NCBI GenBank assembly: GCA_021740385.1
Contig: JAIOZY010000003.1
Coordinates: 116,178 to 180,177 of the forward strand
Direction of reading: 5' to 3'
DNA length: 64,000 nt
From: Prolixibacteraceae bacterium
GTDB lineage: Bacteria; Bacteroidota; Bacteroidia; Bacteroidales; Prolixibacteraceae
Part shown: one piece after another, positions 45,030-53,358 of the stretch
How positions within the stretch are numbered: position 1 is the stretch's first letter
Layout: every line of letters begins with the position of its first letter
The notes under the pieces: generated by a model
What the model saw: only the letters and a program-made list of their open reading frames with translations
The model's database searches: none
Told to the model about the DNA's origin: nothing
Position numbers and translations under genes: made by a program

Positions 45030-45058
45030 GGGTTGGTCTGAAGTGAAAAGAATATTAT

Positions 45059-45880
45059 TTACGGGAACTTCGGATACTTTTTAAAATCCGGCTTCCGCTT
45101 TTCGAGGAACGCCTGCTTTCCTTCCTGGGCTTCTTCGGTAAGGTAATACAACAGCGTGGCATTCCCGGCAAATTCCTGAAGGCCAATCTGCCCGTCAAGG
45201 TCGGCATTCATGCCCAGCTTTAACATGCGCAATGCAAGCGGACTGTGTTCCTGCATTTTTTGTGCCCAGGCAACCACTTCATCTTCGAGCTGATTGAGCG
45301 GGACAACTTTATTTACCAGTCCCATTTCCAAAGCTTCCTGCGCTGAATACTGGCGGCACATAAACCATATTTCCCGGGCTTTCTTTTGGCCTACAACACT
45401 GGCAAGGTATGATGATCCCAGGCCGGCATCGAAGCTGCCAACTTTAGGGCCGGTTTGCCCGAAAATGGCATTTTCGCTGGCAATGCTAATGTCGCAAACA
45501 ACGTGCAGCACATGACCACCACCAATGGCATATCCGTTTACCATGGCAATAACCGGTTTGGGCATGCTGCGTATTTGTTTCTGTACTTCGAGGATGTTGA
45601 GTCGTGGAATGCCGTTTTCATCAATGTAACCGCCGGTTCCTTTTACGTTTTGGTCGCCCCCTGAGCAGAAAGCCTTATCGCCGGCACCGGTAATAACAAC
45701 AGCATTTATTCGTTGATCCTCGCGGCAAATATTCAAAGCATCACTCATGTTATTCACGGTTGTTGGCCTGAATGCGTTTCGCACCTTTTCGCGGTTAATG
45801 GTTATTTTTCCAATCCCGTCGAAATAATCGAAGAAGATGTCTTCGTATTGTTTGATTGTTTTCCAGTTTCGTGTAGTCAT
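45059..45880 (-). CDS. menB: 1,4-Dihydroxy-2-naphthoyl-CoA synthase
   Basis: 273 residues, crotonase fold. It closes the second ring of the naphthoquinone by Dieckmann condensation of OSB-CoA. Motifs [52 protein letters not shown] and a C-terminus with [18 protein letters not shown] are those of MenB. Type I MenB uses bicarbonate as base (Gly in the [10 protein letters not shown] loop), which fits here. Confidence 0.97.
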   Translation of the reverse strand: MTTRNWKTIKQYEDIFFDYFDGIGKITINREKVRNAFRPTTVNNMSDALNICREDQRINAVVITGAGDKAFCSGGDQNVKGTGGYIDENGIPRLNILEVQKQIRSMPKPVIAMVNGYAIGGGHVLHVVCDISIASENAIFGQTGPKVGSFDAGLGSSYLASVVGQKKAREIWFMCRQYSAQEALEMGLVNKVVPLNQLEDEVVAWAQKMQEHSPLALRMLKLGMNADLDGQIGLQEFAGNATLLYYLTEEAQEGKQAFLEKRKPDFKKYPKFP

Positions 45881-45893
45881 GTTGTATCTTTTT

Positions 45894-46024
45894 GTCGGAA
45901 GTCGGAAGACCGAAGAAACTTCCTGATATTATTTAATTTTTGATTTAAATTTCATAATAAATATGTTTTGGGGTTAATATTCTTATGTTCAACTTCTGAC
46001 TTCTGACTTCCGTCTTCCGACTTT
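45894..46024. repeat. Inverted pair of TTCCGACTT-type short repeats at the menB/menD junction
   Basis: GTCGGAAGTCGGAAG at 45894-45908 faces a run of ACTTCTG/ACTTCCG units at 45992-46024. Short arrays of this kind (CTTCTGACTTC...) are dispersed in many Bacteroidota genomes. Here one arm lies in the spacer and the other forms the last codons of menD. Confidence 0.65.
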
Positions 46025-47679
46025 ATTCTTTCAATGTATTCTATATAATTTTCCGCATTATCAGCCTGCGGTGTTTTTATCTCCAACAACGAAGGCCTGC
46101 TTTTAAATTTTATAAAACGTTGAAAAGTGCTTGTGAGTTCGGTCTCGGTCTTTGCTGCAAAATACTCAATTCCGTAGGCTGCTGCCAGTTTTTTAATATC
46201 AACCACATGAGGGGTTTCAATAAATTCTTCAAAAGCTTCCAATTTTGCCGGTCCCGGAATCATCCGAAATATCCCCCCACCGCCATTGTTTATAACCACA
46301 ATTTTCAGGTTCGGTGGCAGTTTGCTGTTCCATAAAGCGTTTGAATCGTACAGGAAACTCAGGTCGCCCAGTATTAAAAGGTTTATTTTGTCCGATTGCG
46401 ATGCAAAACCGGTTGCTGTCGACAGGCAGCCATCAATGCCCGAAACGCCGCGGTTTGCGTAAACCTGTTCAAATTTCGAGAGGTCGAAAAGCTGGGCATA
46501 GCGCACGGGGCTGCTGTTACCCAAATGGAGAATGCAATTAGCAGGCGACTGGCTAATAATGGTTTCAAAAACGATCAGGTCGGAATAAGGCAGTTGGCCG
46601 AGGGTAGTATTATGTAAAACTGTATTTTTGCTGTATTTGTTTTGCCAGATAGTGCAATAGTTTTCTGATGTGGAACCGGTTTCGTTCAATTTTTTAAATA
46701 TAGAAGCAGCTTTGCCCTGAATGAACCCGGTTAGGTTTTGGTAGGTATCTATGTTGTCTTCTTCTTCGGAAATCCTGAAATGGATAATCCCTTTTTGGTT
46801 TTGGAGCCATTTTTTCAGCCGTTTCGAAACAACCGGTCCGCCAACTGAAATTAGTATATCCGGTACAAAATCGTTGTTTGTTGGCTCAACATCAATCATT
46901 ACCCGGTCAATTTCAGAAATAATTTTTTCACCCTTGATATTGGATATGGCTTCGGCCAAAACAACGGCTTTCTTCTCATTGGTAAGCGCATTAAGGGTTT
47001 TGTTCAATTCATAGTTGGGAAGCATTTGGCCGCAAACGATCATGCGTTTCAGGTTGTTTTTCCAGCCATTAATGAGCTTTTTGGGTACAGGGTTTTCTTT
47101 TATTTCTTGTGTGGAAATTTGAATGTTTTGAGTAGGCTGGGGCAGTTCAACATACAGGGGTTCGGCAATAGGTACGTTTATATGCACGGGGCCTTTTAAC
47201 CCAGTTGCAGCGAGGTTAATGATTTTATCGATTGCCGCATGTTGTTTTCTTGTATTGTATCCGTTAAATGCGGGACGTTTAAGGTGTAACGAATCCTTTA
47301 CAAAATTCCGGAACACGTTTTTTTGCCTAACTGTTTGGCTATCCTGCTGGTCGATAAGTTCTTCGGGGCGGTCGGCAGTGATGGCAATTAAGGGAATGTG
47401 TTGGTAATAAGCTTCGGCCAGGGCCGGGCTGTAATTTAAGGCAGCTGTTCCCGATGTGCAGAGCAGGACAACGGGCTTTTGTGTTGCAAGGGCAATACCC
47501 AGTGCATAATATCCGGCCGAACGTTCATCAACAATGCTATGCAGTTTAATTTCAGCGGTTGAAAAAAAAAGCTCGATAAGCGGGGCATTTCGCGATCCGG
47601 GCGAAACAACAATTTGTTGAATTCCTTTAAGCCGGCATATTTCAACAAGGTCGGTAATATGTTGCAGGTGATGGGTCAT
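45952..47679 (-). CDS. menD: SEPHCHC synthase MenD
   Basis: 575 residues; ThDP-dependent enzyme that adds 2-oxoglutarate-derived succinyl to isochorismate. Features: N-terminal VSPGSRNAPLIE, VVLLCTSGTAALNYSPALAEAYY, ITADRPEELIDQQDSQTVRQ, and the ThDP segment GDLSFLYDSNALW with INNGGGGIFRMIPG. The conserved part appears to end near NYIEYIERIK. The last 16 or so residues (SEDGSQKSEVEHKN...) are encoded by a dispersed repeat, so the native C-terminus has been extended. Confidence 0.96.
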   Translation of the reverse strand: MTHHLQHITDLVEICRLKGIQQIVVSPGSRNAPLIELFFSTAEIKLHSIVDERSAGYYALGIALATQKPVVLLCTSGTAALNYSPALAEAYYQHIPLIAITADRPEELIDQQDSQTVRQKNVFRNFVKDSLHLKRPAFNGYNTRKQHAAIDKIINLAATGLKGPVHINVPIAEPLYVELPQPTQNIQISTQEIKENPVPKKLINGWKNNLKRMIVCGQMLPNYELNKTLNALTNEKKAVVLAEAISNIKGEKIISEIDRVMIDVEPTNNDFVPDILISVGGPVVSKRLKKWLQNQKGIIHFRISEEEDNIDTYQNLTGFIQGKAASIFKKLNETGSTSENYCTIWQNKYSKNTVLHNTTLGQLPYSDLIVFETIISQSPANCILHLGNSSPVRYAQLFDLSKFEQVYANRGVSGIDGCLSTATGFASQSDKINLLILGDLSFLYDSNALWNSKLPPNLKIVVINNGGGGIFRMIPGPAKLEAFEEFIETPHVVDIKKLAAAYGIEYFAAKTETELTSTFQRFIKFKSRPSLLEIKTPQADNAENYIEYIERIKSEDGSQKSEVEHKNINPKTYLL

Positions 47680-47898
47680 GATGTGGCAAGTTATACCAAT
47701 TCTTTAAAAAGTTCAGACAATTTTCAAATCTTTTTCAGGCTGGCAATTAACTGTTAGTATTTCGTTAGAATTTATTTTCGTTTAGTATTTAATCAAACTT
47801 CCTTTTCTGAAAAGAAAAATGGGAATTTATGTAAAAAAACCCTTTTTCTTGAATTAAGAGATAAGTTTTTGCAGTTTTTTTTAGTGTGTAAAACGCCA

Positions 47899-48996
47899 TC
47901 AAACCTTATGAATAACTGACAGTAAAGTTTCGCCTTTTATTTCGGTTTCGGCCCATTCTTCCTCGGGAATTGATTCTGCCGTAATACCGGCACCTACATG
48001 CAATATCAGTTTTTGGGGCAGCACCTGCATGCAGCGCAGGTTTACAAAAAGCAGTACCCGTTCGTCGAGGTTAACGGGGCCCAGAAAACCCGAGTAATAA
48101 CTGCGGTTATGGGTTTCGAGGTTGTTGATGAATGCCATGGAAGCCTTTTTAGGCAGGCCGCAAACAGCCGATGTGGGGTGAAGCTCTTTTATCAGTTTGC
48201 CAAGATGCCCGTTAACTTCGTGAAAATTAAACGAAAAATCGGTGCGCAAGTGAATCAGGTTTCCTGCTTTTTTTGTGTATGGCCCGTTTTTTTGCAGGTA
48301 GGGGATTTTTAGTTTTTCGAAAGCTTTTTCAATAAAAAGGGTTACCAGTTGTTGTTCGTTTTTTTCTTTGTTGCTCCAGTTGTGCAGGTTTAGGTTTTCG
48401 TTGCTGAATTTTTGGGTGCCGGCCAGCGAAACGGTAACCAGTTCGTTAAGGTGGGAGCACAGTAGCGGTTCAGGAGTTGCGCCCATCCACAAATGTCCGG
48501 GAATGTTAAAAAGGTAAACAAAGGCGTTGGAATAGGAATTAATGAGCAGTTGAAAAATATCGGTCAGTTTTTGCCGATAATTTTTTTTGACAATTTTAAC
48601 TCTTGATATCACTGCTTTTTGAAACTTCTTTTGCGAAATGGCTTCCTTAATCGTTTCAACCTGTTTTAAAAACTGTTTTTTTGAAACGGTATCATGCGTT
48701 ATCTCTGTTTTCGGGGAAGTGAGGGCTTCGAGTTTCAATAAATCAGAGAAACCCGAGTAATCGGTGCTTATGTAATTGAGGTCTGGTGAAATGAAATAGC
48801 TGTGGTTGTGTTCATTTTCGGTGAATGGAGAAATTAAAAAACCCTTGCGGGAAAAGAGTTTCGACGTTATATCAACACGTTTGGCAATCGGGCTTTTTTG
48901 CACAATTAACCGTACCGAGTCGCTATGTGGCAAGCGATATGCCGCAAATATCAAATTATTGTTTATACAGTGTTGCAGTGCGTCAAAAAAGTTCAT
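47899..48996 (-). CDS. menF: Isochorismate synthase
   Basis: 365 residues of the chorismate-binding fold. It converts chorismate to isochorismate, the first committed step of menaquinone synthesis. Segments: KAVISRVKIVKK, NAFVYLFNIPGHLWMGATPEPLL, VSLAGTQKF, HPTSAVCGLPKKASMAFI and NRSYYSGFLGPV, ending in HVGAGITAESIPEEEWAETEIKGETLL. The ATG overlaps the stop of the preceding thioesterase gene by 4 nt. Confidence 0.95.
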   Translation of the reverse strand: MNFFDALQHCINNNLIFAAYRLPHSDSVRLIVQKSPIAKRVDITSKLFSRKGFLISPFTENEHNHSYFISPDLNYISTDYSGFSDLLKLEALTSPKTEITHDTVSKKQFLKQVETIKEAISQKKFQKAVISRVKIVKKNYRQKLTDIFQLLINSYSNAFVYLFNIPGHLWMGATPEPLLCSHLNELVTVSLAGTQKFSNENLNLHNWSNKEKNEQQLVTLFIEKAFEKLKIPYLQKNGPYTKKAGNLIHLRTDFSFNFHEVNGHLGKLIKELHPTSAVCGLPKKASMAFINNLETHNRSYYSGFLGPVNLDERVLLFVNLRCMQVLPQKLILHVGAGITAESIPEEEWAETEIKGETLLSVIHKV

Positions 48997-49403
48997 TCGC
49001 TTTTCTTTTCTACTATAGCATTAGTAACACGTGCAACCGAAATAAGTTTGTTTTGCCTGTCGCGAATTTCAACATCCCAAACGTGGGTTTTTTTCCCTTC
49101 GTGCAGCAACGTTGCGGTGGCAACAACATAGCCATCCTTTACCGGCGAAATGTGGTTTGCCGAAACCTGCATGCCAAACACATCGTATTTTGTGGCGTCG
49201 ATATGCAGCAGTGAGCCGCCACTCCCAACCGTTTCGGCCAGCGCCAGCGAGGCACCTCCGTGCAAATAGCCCATGGGTTGGTGTGTGGCTGTATGCACCG
49301 GCATTTTTGCCTGTATGGTTGTTGCCGTTACGTTTATGAATTCGATATTCAGGTGCCCGACAAGCGAATTTTTGCAAAACTCGTTAATTTCTGATATGGT
49401 CAT
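48993..49403 (-). CDS. menI: Hotdog-fold thioesterase, probable DHNA-CoA thioesterase
   Basis: 136 residues of the PaaI/YdiI hotdog family. The signature PMGYLHGGASLALAETVGSGGS (about 43-64) contains the catalytic Glu and the HGG loop typical of MenI/YdiI. It is the first gene of the men cluster and overlaps menF by 4 nt, which supports hydrolysis of DHNA-CoA, the step after MenB. The symbol is inferred from family plus context; other acyl-CoA substrates are possible. Confidence 0.82.
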   Translation of the reverse strand: MTISEINEFCKNSLVGHLNIEFINVTATTIQAKMPVHTATHQPMGYLHGGASLALAETVGSGGSLLHIDATKYDVFGMQVSANHISPVKDGYVVATATLLHEGKKTHVWDVEIRDRQNKLISVARVTNAIVEKKSE

Positions 49404-49479
49404 GACTTCTTTCTTTAACGAGCGTAAAGATAATGAATTTGGGAATTATTTATTTTGAGTGATGCCGGCTGCAAAAAAC

Positions 49480-49504
49480 AAAACCCGGATTTACCCGGGC
49501 TTTG
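49480..49504 (-). terminator. Terminator after the IS200-type transposase
   Basis: On the minus strand a stem of about 9 bp around CCCGG/CCGGG with a 6-nt loop is followed by TTTTGTTTTTT. It lies 20 nt beyond the transposase stop. Confidence 0.65.
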
Positions 49505-49523
49505 TACTAATCGCTAAAAAAAT

Positions 49524-49988
49524 TTACTGGTATTTGTATTTGAAAATGGTATCATCGGGCTCATCGTCTTCGTTGAGGTTATCAATATCGAGATATTCCT
49601 CTTTGAAGCTTTTGTGCCGGTGATATTCTTTTTGCTTTTCAATGAATTTATACACCGCACTAACCTGGCTACGGTTGTGTGTAAAAGCACTGTAACCCTC
49701 CTGCCAGTTAAATCCGTGATGCTCTAAAATGTGGTGGTTAATGTAATATGATGACTGTCGTTTTATTTCACGTACCAGGTTGGAAATGGCTATTGATGGA
49801 CTTAATTTCACAAGTAAATGTATGTGATCATCTGTTCCGTTTATGATGAGCGTTTTATGGCCGGTCTCTTCAATTATCTTTTGAATGATTTGGTATATCT
49901 CCTTTTCACGATCATTCAGAACCGGTTTTTCCATCTCCTGGACAGCAAACACAATGTGTACATATAATTGGGTGAAGGTAGACGACAT
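49524..49988 (-). mobile_element. tnpA: IS200/REP-type Y1 transposase (TnpA_REP-like), stand-alone
   Basis: 154 residues of the HUH tyrosine-transposase family (Y1_Tnp). The HUH metal site is DDHIHLLV (about 54-61). The catalytic Tyr lies in the helix VYKFIEKQKEYHRHKSF (about 117-133), and YVHIVFAVQ opens the fold. No tnpB, and no obvious end hairpins of an IS200/IS605 unit, are next to it. That fits a domesticated REP-associated transposase rather than a full insertion sequence. The coding sequence appears intact. Confidence 0.88.
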
Positions 49989-50240
49989 ACGTTGTTATAC
50001 TTTAAGCGGTTAAGTTATTGCAAAAAACAAAAAACCCCAAGAATTACCGTTAAATGTAATGAACAGTTTTTCAACAACTTATTCTGGATGTGCCCAGTAT
50101 GAAAATTGGAACAATTTCCCCAAATACAGATTTAACATAAACAAAAAAATGATAATCCAATGAATAAAGAAAAAACCAACCGGACTGTTTTATATCTAAA
50201 CAAATTGCCGTAAATTGTTGGTTGTTAAAAGGGTATTGTT

Positions 50241-53210
50241 ATGAATACAAAATGTTGTTTCTTCCTGATAGGGTTGTTGCTGTCGTCCTCACTTTTTTCA
50301 CAATACACAAAGGAGAAGTTCGACACCATAAATTGCAGTACAATTGGTTGTGAAAATCTGGGGCATCTTCATTCGATAAGTTGTGGCTATTTAACGCTTT
50401 ACCTCGAAAATAAAACCGATGAACTCGAAAGGGTAATATGGAGTTCGGTACTACCTTGTACAACCGAGAGGTTGATTTGTAAATATTATAAAGAAATTGG
50501 GGAGCTTCCGGCTATACGACAAGAGACTTATTACCTCAACAGTAAATTCGATAAAATTGACACAACAAAAGTTGAGGGTCCAATTACATATAAAGTTTTC
50601 GCTGGCTGGGTGGGTGATCAGTATATTCGTTCAAAAATAATGATTGATAAACCCAATACAGAATCGTATAAAAATTTCGTTATCGGTAGCGGTTCGTGCA
50701 GTATTATGCGAAAACTTTCGTATATAACATCCCGCAGGGAAAATACGGTACCGTGCCTCAGCGTTTCAATTTATAGCAAAAAAGACCCGGTTGAAATGGC
50801 TAATCGTATTATTAATGAGTACGATAAAGCGGTTAAGAATAATTACGAATACAAAAAGGAATTTACGTATAATTTGCTTCAAAAAACCACCGAAGGTTGG
50901 ACACAGGATAAAATACAAGGCGAACTCAATTCCATTCAATGGAGTTATTCCGATTACAGGCAGGAAGGCATGTGCGAAGAAAATTATTTTGGAACATCGA
51001 GGAAAAACCACATTTTTTCGATAAATGAATATGTTGTAACCGATATTGAATCATCAGCTTACATTTCACCTGAAAATACAACTACAACAGAAAACATACA
51101 AAAGGATTCGGTTATTGATAAAGTAAAAGAAGAAGAAGAACCGTTAGAAGAAGAAGAAATTGATAATAGTAAACCTCTTTTAAGTGGTGAAGTTGAAAAA
51201 CTAGGAAAGGTAAAAATCAATGCAAGCAAAGAGTATTTAATAATTCCCGGTTTTACTGAAGTTTTTATCCAGGCTTTAAACAAAAAAGGGGAGAATTTAT
51301 CGGTACCGTATCCAGTTAAGCTGCAAATTACAAACAGTAATAATTATTCCTTTGTTGAAATTGTGAATAATGAAGGGATTACCAGTAACGATGGTACGTA
51401 TAAAGGGGTATTAACTCTGCATGAACCTAAAGAAAAGGATGTTGAATTACTTGCATCGGCTCCGCTCGAAATTTCGGTTGAGGTGAGCATTTTTCATCCC
51501 AAAACAAAAGCACTTGTATACGAAAGCAGTGTTAAGCTGACACTGGGGATTGCCTTAATATCTGGAACAACAATCGGGCCCGGTTATGAACCGCGAACCG
51601 AAAATTATGCTCCCGATTTTTACCCCATGCGGTATCAAATTGCCAATTCAGTCAACAGCGAAGGCCGTTTTTTTATATTGGTAAATACATCTTTACTCGA
51701 AAGCGAAACAACCGAACAAAAAGAAATGTACAACAGTGCAGGGAAACCCGGTACGGCAGAAGGGCCGGATTTGTTTTTACAATGGCCGGCCAATACAAGT
51801 TACCCATTGGTATACCGGCTGAGTAATGCCGAAGCAGATGGTATAGATCATGCGTCGAAACAGCAAATGGGAAAAAACGGGGCATTCGATTTATTAACGG
51901 TGGGCGAACATGAAAACCGGGTCCGCCAAATTGTGCTTGATTTTATCGATAAAATGTCGTTGAATTCCACCGAGAAAACAAAACTTTTTTCGGCGGTTGA
52001 TGAAATAAAATTCCGTTATAATGTTGAAAAAGTTACTGCTCCAACTTTTATTACCAAACCCGAAGCAATTTCGTTTATTGAAATTCCGGAACCCTCACAA
52101 ACATTCTGGAATTTTGTGGGGAGGGAGGGTTCCGACAATGCCTACAGCCTTGTTTTTCATGCCATAGGCCATTATGTTAACAGGGTTGCCTGTTTTTCAG
52201 GCCAACGTTATTTTAATTTTCTGAACAATCGTTGCTATGGAAGCAACCAGTTGTATACGCGCAGGCAAAACATCAGAAATACCTTGGCCGACGAGTCGGA
52301 ATACATTGCCTATTATGAAGCAAATGCCGATTTTTTCTGCTATTTGCTTTACCAGTTCCTTCAAAAGCAAAACCACGATTTTATTAAGCATTCACTTTAT
52401 TTCGATCCGGTTTATTGCTCACTTTTTGAAAAAGACTTAGAAGTTGATCCTTTTTCAGGCATACATTCCGTTTCGGGCCTTCAATCACGGTTTTTTATCG
52501 GGCTTTATGGTAACGAATGCAGCCGTGCTCCCGAAAACGTTTATACCGACTTCTTGATGGTCCAAAAACAATATGCCGAAATATCGGGACAAGGGGAAGC
52601 GGCACAAACATTGCATGAATGGATTTTTGCTTTAAAAAATCAGGGAACGGAAAGTATAACCGGCAATTTTCCGGCAACAAAAGAAATGATCAAAAAGGTT
52701 TATGCCCCACGAATATCAATCATTGCCGCATCCGATAACGAAACATCACGGATCAAAATTGATAACGAAACGGTTTCAAGTTTTGGCCAGATACCTGCAA
52801 TACATATTGCCTCAAATGTATCGGTAAAATCGTTGAGTGGAACCTTTCTTATGATGCTCCCCCGTGAAGGTGCATTTGATAAAATTTGGTTAAAACCCGA
52901 AGCTAAAATTAAAATTGAGGAAATGGATTCCCTTCGTTTAATGATCGGACATTTTTTAGGCAAAGGTACATTTAACGTTTACACACCCCTGGCATCAATA
53001 ATAGCTAATGAGGCTGAATTTTCCGTTAATCTCGAAGTTGAAAATACAACACTAAACGTTTTTAGTGGCGAAGTACAGCTAATTAGCTCAGTTGATGATG
53101 AGGTAATTGTACCCGGCCAAACAGTTACCATGAACAAGCGGGGCCGAATTCGAAGGCCGAAGGAAATGGATCAGGTTCAATCTGAAACATTGGAAAAAGA
53201 ATTTCAGTAG
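50241..53210 (+). CDS. Large secreted protein with degenerate zincin motif and FecR-like C-terminus
   Basis: 989 residues; I know no full-length family for it. Signal peptide (about 1-20, ending LFSQ). Residues 25-290 form a Cys-containing region of unknown fold. An acidic linker follows (EEEEPLEEEE, about 297-306). Residues 320-445 look Ig-like (SKEYLIIPGFTEVFIQALNKKG). Around 630-700 the pattern FHAIGHYV (640-644 HAIGH) and EANADFF (693-699) mirrors HExxH...E-x-x-A-D zinc peptidases, but the catalytic Glu is Ala. Residues about 905-975 resemble a FecR-type beta domain (FNVYTPLASIIANEAEFSV, VFSGEVQL, VPGQTV). It could be a surface pseudo-enzyme or a binding protein. It stands alone between the transposase and ileS. 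Confidence 0.75.
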   Translation: MNTKCCFFLIGLLLSSSLFSQYTKEKFDTINCSTIGCENLGHLHSISCGYLTLYLENKTDELERVIWSSVLPCTTERLICKYYKEIGELPAIRQETYYLNSKFDKIDTTKVEGPITYKVFAGWVGDQYIRSKIMIDKPNTESYKNFVIGSGSCSIMRKLSYITSRRENTVPCLSVSIYSKKDPVEMANRIINEYDKAVKNNYEYKKEFTYNLLQKTTEGWTQDKIQGELNSIQWSYSDYRQEGMCEENYFGTSRKNHIFSINEYVVTDIESSAYISPENTTTTENIQKDSVIDKVKEEEEPLEEEEIDNSKPLLSGEVEKLGKVKINASKEYLIIPGFTEVFIQALNKKGENLSVPYPVKLQITNSNNYSFVEIVNNEGITSNDGTYKGVLTLHEPKEKDVELLASAPLEISVEVSIFHPKTKALVYESSVKLTLGIALISGTTIGPGYEPRTENYAPDFYPMRYQIANSVNSEGRFFILVNTSLLESETTEQKEMYNSAGKPGTAEGPDLFLQWPANTSYPLVYRLSNAEADGIDHASKQQMGKNGAFDLLTVGEHENRVRQIVLDFIDKMSLNSTEKTKLFSAVDEIKFRYNVEKVTAPTFITKPEAISFIEIPEPSQTFWNFVGREGSDNAYSLVFHAIGHYVNRVACFSGQRYFNFLNNRCYGSNQLYTRRQNIRNTLADESEYIAYYEANADFFCYLLYQFLQKQNHDFIKHSLYFDPVYCSLFEKDLEVDPFSGIHSVSGLQSRFFIGLYGNECSRAPENVYTDFLMVQKQYAEISGQGEAAQTLHEWIFALKNQGTESITGNFPATKEMIKKVYAPRISIIAASDNETSRIKIDNETVSSFGQIPAIHIASNVSVKSLSGTFLMMLPREGAFDKIWLKPEAKIKIEEMDSLRLMIGHFLGKGTFNVYTPLASIIANEAEFSVNLEVENTTLNVFSGEVQLISSVDDEVIVPGQTVTMNKRGRIRRPKEMDQVQSETLEKEFQ

Positions 53211-53292
53211 TTGTTTTTTTTCATTGCATTTCAGAGCCTAACAACTGTTCCCAATTACAAACCATTTGTCAATTACCTTTCTGTTAGATTGC

Positions 53293-53325
53293 TTTAACAA
53301 TTCGGCATAAAAATTTCTATATTTG
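53293..53325 (+). promoter_or_regulatory. ileS promoter
   Basis: TATATTTG (53318-53325) is a perfect TAnnTTTG element. TTTA at 53293-53296 serves as a -33-like element 21 bp upstream. The ileS ATG is 33 nt downstream. Confidence 0.5.
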
Positions 53326-53358
53326 TACACTTTTTAAAAATCAGGCTTTTTGCACGTT

